Shown: positions 34,292-47,459, numbered from the stretch's first letter. The stretch is 64,000 nucleotides of DNA from Globodera rostochiensis (GCA_018350325.1 JAEVLN010000015.1:1322008-1386007), one strand, 5' to 3'. Numbers and translations are program-made. The notes: generated from the letters alone by a model not told the origin.

Positions 34292-35845
34292 ATGGGAACT
34301 CCATCGATTATTGCCAACCCAAACTTTGACGCGCAGGCGACCGCTGATTTGTTGCGCAAGGCGATGAAGGGAATCGGCTGCGACAAAAGCATGACGATCC
34401 AGGCGCTGGTCAGCTGCAACAACGCACAACGTCAAGAAGTAAGCAATCCGACGAAAAAAGTGAAAACTTTGAATTCTCAATTTCTTCAGGTCGTTCGCGT
34501 GTTCAAGCAAATGCACGGCAAAGACCTGGTCAATGAGTTGAAGAGCGAGTTGCGTGGCGATTTTGAAGACTTGATCATGGCGATGATGGAACGTCCCGCA
34601 ATTTACGACGCAGAGCAGCTGCACCGTGCGATGGAGGCCTGTGAAATGAGCATAACAGCCGATCACTTAATTTATTATTTTTTGTTTCCAATTTCAGGGC
34701 CGTGGCACCAAGGAGCACGTTCTGATCGAGTGCGTTTTTTATGATCGCGCGGGTTTTTTACACGAAGTGATTATAATTCATTCGTTACAGGATCATGACC
34801 ACCCGAACGAATGCACAAATCCGCGACATCAAGCTGGTCTATCGGTGAGTGATCGTTGTTTTTCTTTTGGGTGCTTATTTTCATATTGTTTCAGCAAGAT
34901 GTACGACACTGATTTGGAGAAGGACATCGTCGGCGATACGTCTGGCTACTTTCGACGTCTGCTCATCTCGTTGTGTTCTGGTGCCCGTGACGAACAGATG
35001 CACACCAACCCGGCAAAGGCCCAACAGGTGGTCTCCGTCCGAACCACTGTGAGAAATATGGAGAAAAGTGATTTTATCTTTTAGGATGCACAAAAACTGT
35101 GGCGCGCGGGCGAGGGATGTCTCGGCACCGATGAAATCGCCTTCAACTCCATTTTGGCAGTACAGAATTTTGCCCAGCTTCACCTGGTGGCTTTTGGAGT
35201 TTTTGATTAAAAAAAACTGAATTTCTTTTTTGCAGGTTTTCGCCGAATACGAGAAACAACATGGACACCCCATTGAGAAGGCAATTCGCAAGGAATTCAG
35301 GTAAAGAGAAGGAAATAAATGGCCAAAATTATAGTTAGGACTTTTCGAAAATTTGTTCCGTGCCGGTACAGGTTCCAACTCTTGCCAGAAACTTAATATT
35401 TTCAATTTGCAGTGGCGACATTCGTGACGCGCATTTGGCATTGGTGAAAAGCATTCGCAACCGTCCTGCCTATTTTGCGGAGCTGCTCTACAAATCCATG
35501 AAGGTAAGTGCCCGTTCATCTTTTAATGCCTTAGCTGTTTAATTTTTCAACCATTTAGGGACTGGGCACCCGCGACAATGATCTGGTTGGCGAAGTTTAC
35601 ATTTTTGACTGTTGAGTAATTGATTTTACCTAATGATTTTTGCACAGATCCGTTTGGTGGTCACTCGCTCCGAAATCGACATGGCCGACATTCGCAAGGC
35701 GTACCAAGAAATGTACGGCAAATCGTTGGCAGCTGCGATTGCCGACGATTGCTCTGGTGCTTATAAGGCAAGTTAAGATGATGAAAAAAAATGTTGCAAA
35801 CTTTTTTAGCGTGGTCTGATCGCCATCGTTAACGGCCACCCCTGA
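34292..35845 (+). CDS. nex: annexin
   Basis: Eleven exons: 34292-34438, 34490-34636, 34698-34729, 34791-34844, 34895-35027, 35085-35186, 35236-35300, 35413-35503, 35559-35585, 35648-35767 and 35810-35845. The product is 317 aa. Four annexin repeats are visible. Calcium-type loops: KGIGCDKS (repeat 1), EGRGTKEH (repeat 2), EGCLGTDE (repeat 3) and KGLGTRDN (repeat 4). The protein should bind acidic phospholipids in a calcium-dependent way. There is no N-terminal signal peptide. Annexins have been reported as secreted effectors in cyst nematodes, but nothing here shows secretion beyond family membership. Two introns must be GC-AG: after 34636 (GAG/GCCTGT) and after 35767 (AAG/GCAAGT). An acceptor CGCCAG directly precedes the ATG. 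Confidence 0.95.
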
Positions 35846-36104
35846 AGACCGTCATATGCGTGCCTGTGGTGTGTTCTCTGGTGCAAACTATGTATTGTGA
35901 TCGGCGTATCGAAGAATATGTATAGGTAGCTTGTTTTATTGTGTATGTCCCCTCACATTGGACCGCTTACCCAAAATGTTCATTAATACTGATGTGCTGA
36001 TGTATGTATATAAAGACACGATTGTTCGGTGTTTTTTAAAGGGACAACTCGACTCACAAAATTTCCTGGGTTTTTTTTGGACAATGTCTGTCATGGAAAA
36101 ACTT

Positions 36105-36176
36105 TGCTGTAAATCGAAATTGTCACGGGTCAATTTTGCATGCTGTAAATCGAAATTGTCACGGGTCAATTTTGCA
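36105..36176. repeat. perfect tandem duplication, 2 x 36 bp
   Basis: The unit beginning TGCTGTAAATCGAAATTG occurs twice head to tail without mismatch (36105-36140, 36141-36176). It lies between the annexin gene and the HSP70 pseudogene. Confidence 0.9.
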
Positions 36177-36407
36177 CTTGGTTAACGAACAGCGCACTGA
36201 GCGGCAAGCAATTGGCTCAAGACGTTGTTTAAATTGGTGAAATTAGGGTTGTGCATAAAATGAAAGCCCTTTCGCTGCATCCATTTATCAATTTCACACG
36301 AAAATGGTTAAACAAATCGTACGCAAGACTAGAATATGTTTAAATGAGATCGTAAACATATCTTCAATGTTGAATAGAGAGATCAATCCTGATGCTCTTC
36401 CCCCTCC

Positions 36408-38259
36408 CTCAGTCCTCTTCTTAATGTGTCGGTCCTCCGGCACCGCCAGCACCACCGACATCCCGCCAGATCCTCCAGGCATTCCGACGCCGGCCGATTG
36501 GTCGAGATTGGTGACGATAAGACCGCCTCCAACTCCTGCTGGTGCTCGAATTCTTCCTTTTCGGCCGCCTGGTTGCCGTCCAGCCAAGAAAGGACTTCCT
36601 GCCACTTGTCCAGAACCTTCTTCTTGTCGTCAGCACCAATTTTGTCCTTTAAACAAAAGGGTCGGATTGGCCAATCACAGGAACAAACATTAGCGTCTTT
36701 TATGATCTGCTTGATGTTGAAGCAGAAATTATAAAACCCATACAAAAAGAAAAAAGAATATCAACCCGGCCCTTTTAGAAATCGTCGAACACCCGCCACA
36801 AATAATTGAAACTTACTTGAACGTTCTCCGGCTTGTCACCCAGAACAGCGGAGCCGTACACGCGACCGCTTCGTCCGGGTTGATGCTCTTGTTCAACTCC
36901 TTGCCGGAAAAGTCGGACAGCAGCTTCTGCACCTTCGGAATCCGAGTAGAGCCGCCGACCAGCACGATGTCGTGGGTCTGAGACTTGTTCATCTTCGCGT
37001 CGCGCAACGCCTTCTCGACCGAGTCCTCGAAGAACGAGTCGATCTCGATGCTAAGAGAATAAAGATTTTGGATAACAAATAGAAAACGCCAAATTTTAGC
37101 AAAAACACTCTAGCTATTAACCCACCAACAAACCCTGAAAGTATTTCGTTGAAAAACCCAACCTTGTGTGAATGGCATCGGAGAGGGCGCGCTTGGCACG
37201 CTCACAAGCCGTGCGGAGACGACGAAGTGCACGCGGGTCGGAACTGAGGTCCTTCTTGTGCTTGCGCTTGAACTCCTCGACAAAGTGGTTGACCTGAAGC
37301 GGGGCCCGCATTTAAAATAAAGCGGAGGACCTCCAAAAATGAACCGGAATTAAAAAACAAGAATCGAATTGGGTTCAACAGCTATGAGAAATGAGCTTCG
37401 AAACACCCAGCAAAAAGGTTTCATCTGCTCCCGTTTCAGAAGAAATAATACCATTCGGTTGTCGAAGTCCACGCCCCCGAGGTGAGTGTCACCGGCAGTT
37501 GACTTCACATTGAAGATGCTGTTCTCAATAGTCAGAATCGACACATCGAACGTGCCGCCGCCCAGATCGAAGATAAGCACGTGACGCTCGCCCTGTCCCT
37601 TCTTGTCAAGGCCGTAAGCGATGGCCGCGGCCGTCGGCTCGTTGATGATGCGCAGCACGTTCAGACCGGCGATTGACCCAGCGTCCTTGGCGGCTTGGCG
37701 CTGAGAGTCGTTGAAGTAAGCCGGGACAGTGACTGTGACCACGGCGTCCTTCACAGTCTGGCCAAGAAAGGCCTCGGCAGTCTCCTTCATTTTGGTCAGC
37801 ACCATCGACGAAACTTCCTAGAATTTCGAAATAGTTACCGATGTTTGATTGAGCAATTAAAAATACAAACTTCCGGAGAAAAAGTCTTGTTCTCTCTACT
37901 GCCTTCAACTTGCACCTCCGGGCGACCGTCTGCTGCCTGCACAATGTTGAATGGCCAGTGCTTCATCTCCGACTGGACAGCCGGGTCATCGAACTTGCGA
38001 CCAATCAGGCGTTTGGCATTGAACACCGTGTTCGACGGGTTCATCGCCACCTAAAATTGTTTGTTTCAGTTCAGTCATCATCAAAATTTGTGGGGAAAAA
38101 TGCCTCGTTGTCTTTGATGAGCATGCTGTTCTGATGTACGAGGTGGCACAGCCGAGCTCCTGAATTTTCTTCTTTTCGAGCGCAGCATTTACCAACATAA
38201 TAGCGCTCTCCATCGTGAAGCATGAACGATTCGGGCCTTGGCCCATAGGGTTTAGACAT
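36408..38259 (-). pseudogene. HSP70 pseudogene, exon structure kept
   Basis: Blocks of a cytosolic HSP70 occur in order: [20 protein letters not shown] (about 38050-37990), [64 protein letters not shown] and the C-terminal DKKKVLDKWQEVLSWLDGNQ (about 36630-36570). The N-terminal phosphate-loop segment (GIDLGTTYS) is missing. About 27 residues are lost before SVEKALRD, and the frame shifts at DEAVA (near 36860). Most of the substrate-binding domain is gone, and the end is frameshifted after ELEAV. Introns remain, so this is a decayed gene duplicate rather than a retrocopy. It cannot make a working chaperone. Confidence 0.85.
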
Positions 38260-39595
38260 TATTGGAGCTAAAAGTGATCAATGAGCAAGCGGGCTTCTTA
38301 ATTAGTAAATTTGCTCGCATAAAAAGAATAAACGCGGAATAAAACGGAGAGGTGCAAGCACAAATTTTGGTAAGTCTACTGATCAATTTTCCATATAAAT
38401 GATCCATCCGATTCTCCTCGATGAGACATGGGACCATTTTTAAGCAGCGGTAACAACTATAAGCTGAGATACAGCTTCTCAAAGTTGACAAAAACTTAGG
38501 GGGAGGGAGGACCCTTTTGGTCAAAATGTTGCTGCAGCTTAAAATGGTAGTACATATCATTCGTTTTACGCACAAATGATGGACGGCAAAAAAAGAAGAA
38601 AAAAAAGCGAATTAATTTATTTGCGCAAATCATAACGCCAAAATAAATTTAAACAAATTAACAGACAAACTCCAATGAGGCGGCAGACAGAGTGATGTCA
38701 GACACGCTATCCCCGCCATTGAATTTTCTTTCGGGCTTCAAGAGCTTGTAAAACAAGCTAACGCTTATGTATATCTAAACGTTTTTGACTATAACGCAAG
38801 AATTGGGGGATGTATTCAGCAAAAAGTGATGTATTTGAATGCATTATTTTGCTTTCTAGCGATGATGAAAATTTGATGCGAATTTGACGTCGCAAACAAA
38901 AGTTTGAGGCCCATCGATCACCGCGCTCCTTCCCTTTAGCTGCTAAGGCCGGGCGACTCTGCCATCGTGTTCAGATGATTTTTTGAAACTTTCTTCAATT
39001 TTTACAAATGTTCTCAAATTTCGGCTGTCGGCCAAAAGTACCCACAAATATTCCCATCCCCCCCCCCGGCAGCCATTCGATCGATCAATCGATTCGTCCT
39101 TTGCTTCTTTGCCTCTTGCCGAACTCACTTTCACAATTAGCTCTCGCCAGCTGCTGGGATAAAGCGGATTGACATGGCCGCTGCTGTTTCCCCCCAGGGG
39201 CATTGGGTTCCCTCCCCCGCCCCCCCCCACTCCAACCTTTTTCATCAATTTCACAGAGCCGATCGGCCCGTCGCAGCCACGGACAAAAAATGGCGGATTA
39301 GTCTCTGCGGTATAATTTTATAATCAAAAGCCCCCCCCCCCCCCAGGGTTGTTTTGGAGTTGATGGATTCTATAGAAGAAGCCTCTGTATGCAATTCCAT
39401 TCATTATTATGTAAGGAAGGCGCAGTTCAAATGCCCCAGGAGCAAAAAGAAACCCTCTTGAAGTTGGCCTATTCCTGTTTAGTTGAATTAATGAATGGGG
39501 ACTTTTTGGGGGAGAGAATTGGCAATAAAAGCGCCGGAAGGTCCATCGATCAACCAACCACCACTTCCTTTAGCTCACACCATTCATTCATCATC
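38260..39595. other. 1.3-kb gene-free stretch with poly-C/poly-G runs
   Basis: Upstream of the copine gene. It contains C runs at about 39058, 39219 and 39329. I see no exon, tRNA or repeat array. The right end probably holds the copine promoter. Confidence 0.5.
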
Positions 39596-42500
39596 ATGGT
39601 CTATTCGCCCGAGCTCGGCTACGATCCGGAGTTTGTCTTTCCCATTAGGCGTACAACTCAATGAGAATGGCGAGCCTCGTAAAATACACTCAAAAAATAT
39701 ATTTTGGACTTTAGTGGGTAAACTGAGGACACATTGGTGTAAAAAGTCCCTCCTCCACTCCCCCCTCTTGAACCCTCAAAATCCCGCCCCCCCCCCCATT
39801 CAGTGAGTGGGAGGAGTGTCCGGAGTCAGACCATTTTCTGGTGATGAGCATGTTCACCCGCGTTTGCTTGAGCATAGGTACGGTGATGGCATCCGTGCTG
39901 TTCTTCTGGGTGTTGGAGACCAATAAACGAAGGCATCGCAAGTGTGAGGAGGAGACCAAGCCGGAACAGCACAGGGCTGTAGACCAACCATCACATTGGC
40001 AGGTGGTGGTGGAGGAGGAAACTGTGGAGACCAAATTTGCAAGGGCAGCCCAGGAGGCAGCACTTAAGGTCCGCGGAACCTTTTGAAAATCAGACAAATT
40101 TGGATAAACCCCCAGGCACAGCCCGAGCGACGGCGCAACTCCAAGCGCGAGTTGAGCAGGGAGGAGGAGGCGGCACTGCTCGCGTGGCAGGCCGAGGTGC
40201 AACGCCTGGCGGTCACGCGGCTGCGCGCGTCGCAAGAGCCTCCCTCGGACAGCGAAGATGAGACGCGCGTCGGCAACGAACAACAACAGAACAACTCCGA
40301 ACGCGGAAGTAGCAGAACAGCACAAGAAGGTGAGCGAGTGCAGATGGACTGGGAAGAGCGACAGAAACAGCTGCAGCAGCAACACACACATGAAGAGCAT
40401 TCTGTCACGAAAGATGTTGCGCAACTGTCCGAACGGCGGTTTCATCAAGAGGTTGAACCGCCTCAACTACAATTCCAACAACCTGCTGAACAGCAAACCG
40501 AACGACCTGAACAACAAGTCGAACGTTCTGCTGAGCAACAGCAGCAGCAGCTTCTCCATGAGAAGCAACAACACGAACAGACCGTTCAGAAAATGCCTGA
40601 GGCCAAAACGGTGGAATTGCGGGTGCCAATAAGTGAATGGGCAAAAACAAAGCAGTGAGTTCGAGCCGAATTTTCGAAAAAAAAAACAGATTTCTCGACC
40701 TTTACACAATGAATTCTGCTGCTGGAATAAAACTTTTCTGTGCTATGTCCTCTCCTCATTCTCTTTCTCTGATGGCTCTCCCCCCTAATTAAATAGGTAA
40801 TTAGCAACACAATTTACTCAAATCAGCAAGTTTGGGTTACTCATCAATCAAAGTTTCAATCATCCGTTTATAGGAAATTCGGTCTTTTTGTGTGAGTGAA
40901 TGTTTCTTTTCTTTACCTTTCTTTAATCAAACCGGTAAAAAGGACACTGCGAAAAGAGTATTTTGTTTGAATCTTTCGTCCCGTAGTCCAAGTCAGTGCA
41001 AAATGCAGGGTGAAAGAGAGGTTTGGTTGGCTGCCCCCTCGGGGGATTTGGAAGAACGGATCAGCAACGTTTTCTCCATTTTTTTCAAAAATTCAGTAAT
41101 TATATTATAATCGATCCCTCCATCCCAAGGCTGATCCGCGTCGTCCAACAGGACGACCGGCTACCCCACCAGCATCCGGGCGCCACTCCGCCGAGCACAC
41201 CGCCGGGCGGAATTGCGTTGCCCGAGTTGGCGGCTCACTACCGGCAGATGGCGGACGAATTGACCCGCAAGTTGACGAAGGAACTGGACGAGATGGAGTT
41301 GGAAGAAGAGGTTGACTCGGCCCAAATGGCGGAACAATTCCAACAACGGCATCGGCAAGACATTGCCGGAGGCTTGGAGAGCACTGCCGCACCAAAGGTG
41401 GGGGGGGGGCGCGGAAAATCGACTCGAACTTTTAAATGACCAAAGACCGATCAGATCTCGTATTCGAGCTTTACAACAATCAGATCCAAAGTTACAAAGT
41501 TTTTTGGGGCTGTTCTTTTTCGAATTCGACAAGTCCGAGATTAGCCAATTTCAATGCATTTTTACAGTTTAGTTTTCTTTCTCTTTCTTTTTCGGATAAA
41601 AAAGAGAGCACATTTGTTCACATTCATTAGCAGCAAAGTGACGGCTATTTTTGCTTGAGGGAGGAGGGGGGGGGAATGGACTGATCAGTTGGTCGGTCAT
41701 TCCAACTAACCACGGGTTTTACCTAATTCCAATTCGATTTATTGTCATCAATTTCCATTTACTCTAACATTAAATTACCTATTTTTGTTCCATTGTCGCC
41801 GCCATTCATTTGTGGGAAATGAATGGCAATTTGTTGACGTTTGACAGAAAATGCTATGAGACGGCGAATATTTTCCCAATTGGGAAAGTCTGTGGCCGAA
41901 TTGCTGCCAAAATCCCTTTTATTTGTGCAGGAGATGCGCCAACGTTTGGCTCGTCAGTTGGAGAGCCATGTGGCCGAAGTGGTGGCACGCGAAATGCGCA
42001 AAAGGTCCTCCTTCAGTGCGTTGGCACGCGAAACCGACGACGGCACGGTGGTGGAAGTGGAACAGTTTGCTGCTGCTGCTGATGAACAACGGGAGCAGAT
42101 GCCGCGCCTGCTCAAGACGGGCTCGTCCGGGGAAAGTAGCGAGGACGACTTTGTCAAGGTGGAACGGCAGCCAACCATGCAAAGTGCCGTTTAAAGTCGT
42201 TCTCTTTGTACAAATGCCGCCAATTTACAGCGGACGAATGTTGTCCTCCTGGCACCGCTCTTCGCACAGTAATGCGTGTGACTGCGGCGGTTGACAGCGG
42301 AGGCCAACATGGACTGACCCCGTCGCCACAAATGGGCGGACCGGTGACAGAAGAGGAACACGAGGAGCAGGTGCGGGTCAGCATGTTCGAGGGCGACGGG
42401 GGCAGCACGACGGCGGACGAGATTGAGTACGTGCCCAGCCTGTTGGCACGGTCAAAGGTGTGACGGCGTTTGGTTCTGCTGACTCCCCGCTTCCGTTCAT

Positions 42501-45500
42501 TCAGCAGAACGTCGAGTCGACATCGGTGCAGCGTTCGAAGCAACGGCCGCTGGGCGCCGAGGAGGCGGAGCAGGTTCTCGCCCTGTTGCAGGAGTACGAC
42601 CTGTCGGCCGGCGAAGTGGTGCCGGCCGAGCCTCCGCTGGGCGCTGACGACGCATTTGAACAACAGCGCCGCTGGGGACGGCAAGTGTCCTCCGGGGCGG
42701 CCACTTCCTCCGGCGGTGTCATCTCTTTGCCCGACTCAACTCAGCGAACCACGCCCGCCGGCGGGTCGTCCGTGCCCGAGTCGCCCGACTCGGCCGTCTT
42801 CGGTTTTGTCAACATTCTTCCGTCGTCGGGGGCCGAGGTTTTAGAAAAGTCAACGCTTTTGGATTAGAGAGAGTTGCTTTTTTAGGCTTCTGTGCAAGTC
42901 CAAAAAGCGCAAGGGGAGGCCAGCAGAATGGCACAGGAAGAAGCACCTCAAATAGAGGGTAATTTGAGAAGATGCTTAAACATCCCCCTCAACTGTTCAT
43001 TGTTGGCATTCAGTTCAACATTTTGAGTCGATGGAGAAGTTGGAGCAGTACCAGCAGCAAGCGGAACAGCTTCAGGACCTGCAGCAGACATTGCAATGCA
43101 TGGAAACAGCAGAAATCGCCGGTGGCCCCGTCGATGTTGGCCCTCAAGTCGAGCAACAACATCGCCAACAGACGGACACAACTGCTGAACTGAAACAACA
43201 ACAGCAGCAACAGCAGCCAGCTTTGAAGCGGAGAAAGGACGGAAGCGTAAAGAGTGCGGGCAGTGGGGGCCATTCGTCGGCTTTTGTGGTGGAGGAGGAA
43301 ATGTTGGAAAGTGTGGCGGAGGAATCAGCCGGGAAAGGGCAGCGTCCGATGGGAACGAAGCAGGACGAGCTGGAGGGGGGCACGGCAGAAGCACAGCCAA
43401 TGCGGGAGAGCGGCGACATCAAAGAGCAGAAGCATTTGCTCAAGAGTCCCGAGGTGGTGGAAGGCGGTGGCGGAAGCTCGGCGACAAGTCGACAAATTGG
43501 CACCAACGAAGCGTTCGATCGGCCAGCAGACGCGGCACTGCTGTTCGAGGACCTGGACGACAAGGATGTGACGTACGCACCAGAGATCCAGTCCTTGGAG
43601 GTGCCGCCGGACCAGCTCAGCCAGGCAGACTCGCTGAACTTGCTGGACGAGGAACAGTTCTCGGAAGAGCAGCCCCACGTTTCTGCCGAACGAGTGTTGC
43701 CGAGTGTCGATGAGCAGCAACGGCACCATGGCAAAGAGGACGACGCTGTTGAGTCTTTAGATCAAGCGGAAGTGCCGGTGCGGGAGTTGACGCCGCACGA
43801 AGAGGAACAGCTCCAACGGGACATCGATCGCCTGCGGCGAACGCAGTCGCCACGGCTGCACAAAGTGACCCAAATGCAAGTGCCACATGCCCCGCAGTTC
43901 CTGCGCAGTTACTTCAACGACGAGTCCACCTCCTCGCTGTCTTCGACGGTAATTTTGCGTGTGGAGAAGAGATTTATCGGATTTTGAGAGGGTTTTTGGG
44001 TTGTTGCTGCTGTGTTGGTGATGCTCCACTTCCAGTTTCAGTCCATCCGACAAAGTTCGCTGCTGAGTGCGTTGGGGGTGACCAGCACGCAGGAGATGCT
44101 ACTCCGGCTGACCAGCCTGGAGGCGTTGTCGGACGCCATGCGAAAGGCGGGCCTCGAGTCGTCCAATTTGATCTTTGGCATTGACTACACCGCCTCCAAC
44201 AAGTACCAGGGCGAGCGCTCATTTGGTGGCCAATCGCTGCATTCGATCGACCCACAAATGGACAATCCCTACCAAACGGTAGACGGACAATTGGCACAAA
44301 ATTAGACGACAATTGCACAGAAATGTCGACATTTTGTGCCAAAACGGCCCATTCATTCTAAACTTGGGCTTTCAGGTGATCAAAATAATGGGACGGACAT
44401 TGGCACCGTTTGCTGGACATGAGTACGGCATACCGGTGTTCGGCTTCGGCGATTCGACCACCGGCGATTGGACAGTTTTTTCGTTGAACGAAGACAGGGA
44501 TTGTGAAAGTTTGGACGGCGTGCTCAGGTCGGTCGGGTGATTGGCAGGAAAATTGTGCCGATCGATTGATCGGACAAATGATGGGATGGCCTCAGGCAAA
44601 TTGTGCCGATCGATTGATCGGACAAATGAGAGATGGTCTCGGTCAAATTTGCCAACTCTTTTTTATAGCGTATACAATCGCGTGACACCGCAAATTGACC
44701 TCAGCGGCCCAACCAATTTTGCCCCGCTCATTTACCGCGCCATGGAAATTTGCCAACGGCGGAGAGATGTAATAATTGGGACTAGGGGGTTGGTCCCCGA
44801 CCCCGAGTCCCGAAATTTGAAGGTCCCCAACCCCGACATGGCCAACCCTGACCTCCCCGACTGTTCAGCGCCCCAGGGGTCGGGGGCCAACCCTAATTGG
44901 AACAAACACAAAATGTTGTCAATTTCACCGACATTCCCCCCCCCCTTTGACAGTATCACATTTTGGTGATCATCGCGGACGGCCAAGTGACCAATGAGAA
45001 GGCGACCGTGAAGGCCATCGTTTCTGCGTGCCAATATCCGTTGTCCATTATCGTTGTCGGAGTCGGCGACGGCCCCTGGGAGATGATGAGGGTCGGTCAT
45101 TATCATTAATTAATGTGTAATGATTGATCATTGATTGATGATCACCCAATACATCGACTTTTTTATTTGTTAGATTTTTGACGAATCGTTGCCCAAACGG
45201 CCTTGGGACAATTTTCACTTTGTGGAGCTTCACGAACTGATCAACCAAAGAGCGGATCAGCCAATGGAGTCGCGAGAGTTGGCATTTGCCGTCCATTCCC
45301 TTTTGGAAATTCCTGATCAAGTAAAAATGGCTGCTGATCAGTGATCAGTGATCACCCAACCCAAAAATGCCTCCCAAATTTGCATTTTCAGTACGCAACC
45401 ATTCGAAAGATGGGACTGTTGTCGTTGACGGCCTATTTCACTCGGCCACCTTCGCATTCGCCTCGCCGTTCCAAATCGCCGAAAACGGCACAAAGCTTTC

Positions 45501-45565
45501 CCCCCGCCGTCGCCGCCGTCGCCGCAGGGGACGAGAGGGCGCGGGAAAAGGAGTCGAAATGTTGA
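39596..45565 (+). CDS. cpna-1: CPNA-1-like transmembrane copine
   Basis: Fifteen exons: 39596-39648, 39804-40068, 40116-40654, 41130-41397, 41931-42183, 42231-42457, 42505-42837, 42886-42958, 43014-43948, 44036-44278, 44376-44527, 44669-44768, 44954-45091, 45174-45320 and 45392-45565. The product is 1299 aa. A membrane helix (about 35-55, [16 protein letters not shown]) is followed by about 900 Glu/Gln-rich residues, then the copine/VWA domain (about 983-1280) with [36 protein letters not shown] and [17 protein letters not shown]. This is the layout of C. elegans CPNA-1, an integrin-attachment protein of muscle. The first exon needs a GC donor at 39649; starting at 39844 instead would drop it. 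The 476-base intron after 40654 contains an AATAAA, so a short form without the copine domain is possible. Confidence 0.85.
44551..44629. repeat. two direct 31-bp repeats in a copine intron
   Basis: AATTGTGCCGATCGATTGAT plus 11 more bases occurs at 44551-44581 and 44599-44629, identical, in the intron after 44527. Each copy contains the palindromic core CGATCGATTGATCG. Confidence 0.85.
44774..44898. repeat. small inverted-repeat element in a copine intron
   Basis: The left end (AATTGGGACTAGGGGGTTGG, then TCCCCGACCCC) and the right end (GGGGTCGGGGGCCAACCCTA, then ATT) are inverted copies. They enclose further CCCCGAC/CCAACCC repeats. This looks like a short MITE or a G-rich foldback of about 125 bp. 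Confidence 0.6.
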
Positions 45566-45974
45566 AAAGAAGACGAGCAGCCAAATTGCCTTTTTTTTAC
45601 CTCTCCACCCGCATATTGCATTCACAAAATGTTCAATTCTGTTATAAAAAGCGAGGGAATTCGATCCAAAAACCCATTCTTCCCGTGCCATTATTTGTTT
45701 GCCGAGAAAAAAGACACTTTTTTTTAAATTTTTTTGAAAGCGATTTTTTGGCATAATGTCCTAATTAAGCACTTTTGAATTTGATTAGAAATTTTGTTAT
45801 TTGTTAAAAGGAGTAGAGCCCAGGCAGGCATAATTAGAGACTGTTACAATTGTTTTCCCGTAACGATTAAAAAGTGGGGTGATCAAAAAAAATACCTTAA
45901 AAAAATTTTATTGAGAGCTTTTTCGGTAAAAATTAATTGTTTAAAATGCATTTAAATAACAGAAAAATCAGAGA
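45566..45974. other. intergenic between two plus-strand genes
   Basis: About 400 bases, AT-rich toward the right. An acceptor-like AAAAATCAG lies 4 bases before the next ATG, as expected for spliced-leader addition. No extra exon was seen. Confidence 0.5.
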
Positions 45975-47459
45975 ATGCCCATTACGACAAACACTTCGCC
46001 GTTGGCCGAACGAATGAAGGACAGCGGCCGGCACTTTACAGCGGGAGGAATTGCAGGTCATACAAAAATGTTTTAGTTCAGTTCAGGGCCGTAGCCCCAG
46101 CCGTGGATTTTTTGGGGATGGGGCAACTCAAAAAGTTCGATTTTATGAATGTTTTTTTGAAGAAGTTTTTAGAATTTTTAATTTGGCTAATGCCAATACT
46201 TTCAGGAATGATCGAAGTTTGTTTTGCTCATCCATTCGACTGCATGAAAACGCGCTTGCAAATTGGCCAATTTTACGGTGTTGGTGATTGTGCGCGCCGT
46301 ACACTGCGCAATGAGGGCCCCTCAGGTGACGGACGGGACGAATTCATTTTTTGTTAATTCTTTTTTTTAGAAGAAAAAAAAAGTACTTTAAGGCTTCTAC
46401 AAAGGACTTTTACCGCCGCTTATCATTGAAACGCCGAAACGCGCGATTAAATTCATGGCATTCGATTGGTACTGGCGTTTTCTGCGTTCGGATACGCTTC
46501 CGACATGGATGGTGCTGTTTGAATGTTGTTCAGAAAGGATGGTAAGGTGCTGCTTCAGCGCTATTCCATGTCCGGTCTGCTCACCGGTCTCACGGAGGCG
46601 GTGCTTGTCTGTCCGTTCGAAGTGGTCAAAGTCCGACTGCAATCCGAGCTGAACACGCCGCTTGCCCAGGTTTGTTGGATCAACAACAACAAACATTTAA
46701 ACAATACAAAACTCCGGAATTCTAAGCAAATTTAAACAAACATTTTTCTTGCTCATACTTTGCCTGTTAAGCAAAAAAGTTCAGCTACCGTCGCTCGTGA
46801 AATTGCGCGCTCAAATGGTTGGGGCACGGAGGGCCTTTACCGCGGCATAGGCGCCAATCTGTGGAGGCACGGCGTGTGGAATTCGTGCTATTTCGGCATT
46901 TATCACAATTTGAGGTACTTTCAATCATTGGCCCGTTCAGAAACCCAAAAATTCAGTCTTCAAATCCCTCAAGAAACTGATTCAGAATTTTGTTTTGCCC
47001 CCCAAAACAACATGAACAGGACGACAGGCTCGGGTTGGCCACGCGCCTTCTGATCGCCTCCCTTTCCGCCATTATCGCCAATTTGGCCAACATTCCGTTC
47101 GATGTTGCCAAGAGTCGAATCCAGGGGCCTCAGCCGGCAACGGGCCGACTTTACTTCCGAACGTGGCAATCCATTCGGTTGGTGCAACGACAGCACGGCT
47201 TCCGCTCCGTTTACAGGTGGGTGAACTGCGCGCTAAAATGAGCAAATGTTTGGATGACCCAAACAGATTTAATTAGCGTTGAACTAACTCTAATTATTGC
47301 TAATTGATTTCTCATTTAATTTCCAAACGAAAATGTTTGTTCAGATCGTTGCTTCCTTTTGCGTTCATTTTTGGCCCCGGCGGCGGAATGATGCTGGTCG
47401 TCTACGAAGGCATTTACAAGTGGCTTACCCGGCACGCCGTGCCCTCGGGGGAACTTTGA
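45975..47459 (+). CDS. slc-25A21: mitochondrial 2-oxodicarboxylate carrier (SLC25A21)
   Basis: Seven exons: 45975-46056, 46206-46325, 46393-46511, 46559-46669, 46772-46914, 46986-47216 and 47345-47459. The product is 306 aa, the usual carrier length. Three repeats carry the carrier signature: HPFDCMKTRLQ, CPFEVVKVRLQ and IPFDVAKSRIQGPQP. ETPKRAIKF, RHGVWNSCYFG and FGPGGGMMLVVYE are specific for the oxodicarboxylate carrier. It exchanges 2-oxoadipate or 2-oxoglutarate across the inner membrane during lysine and tryptophan breakdown. All introns are GT-AG. The exon 3/4 junction (intron 46512-46558) was chosen by homology. An AATAAA at about 47693 follows. Confidence 0.95.

Noticed and set aside
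34881..35519. 212-codon minus-strand ORF opposite annexin
   Set aside because: Crosses annexin exons and introns; no domain; antisense shadow.
42154..43734. Long minus-strand ORFs opposite the copine gene
   Set aside because: Antisense of GC-rich coding exons; the plus-strand frame has a full splice chain and conserved domains.
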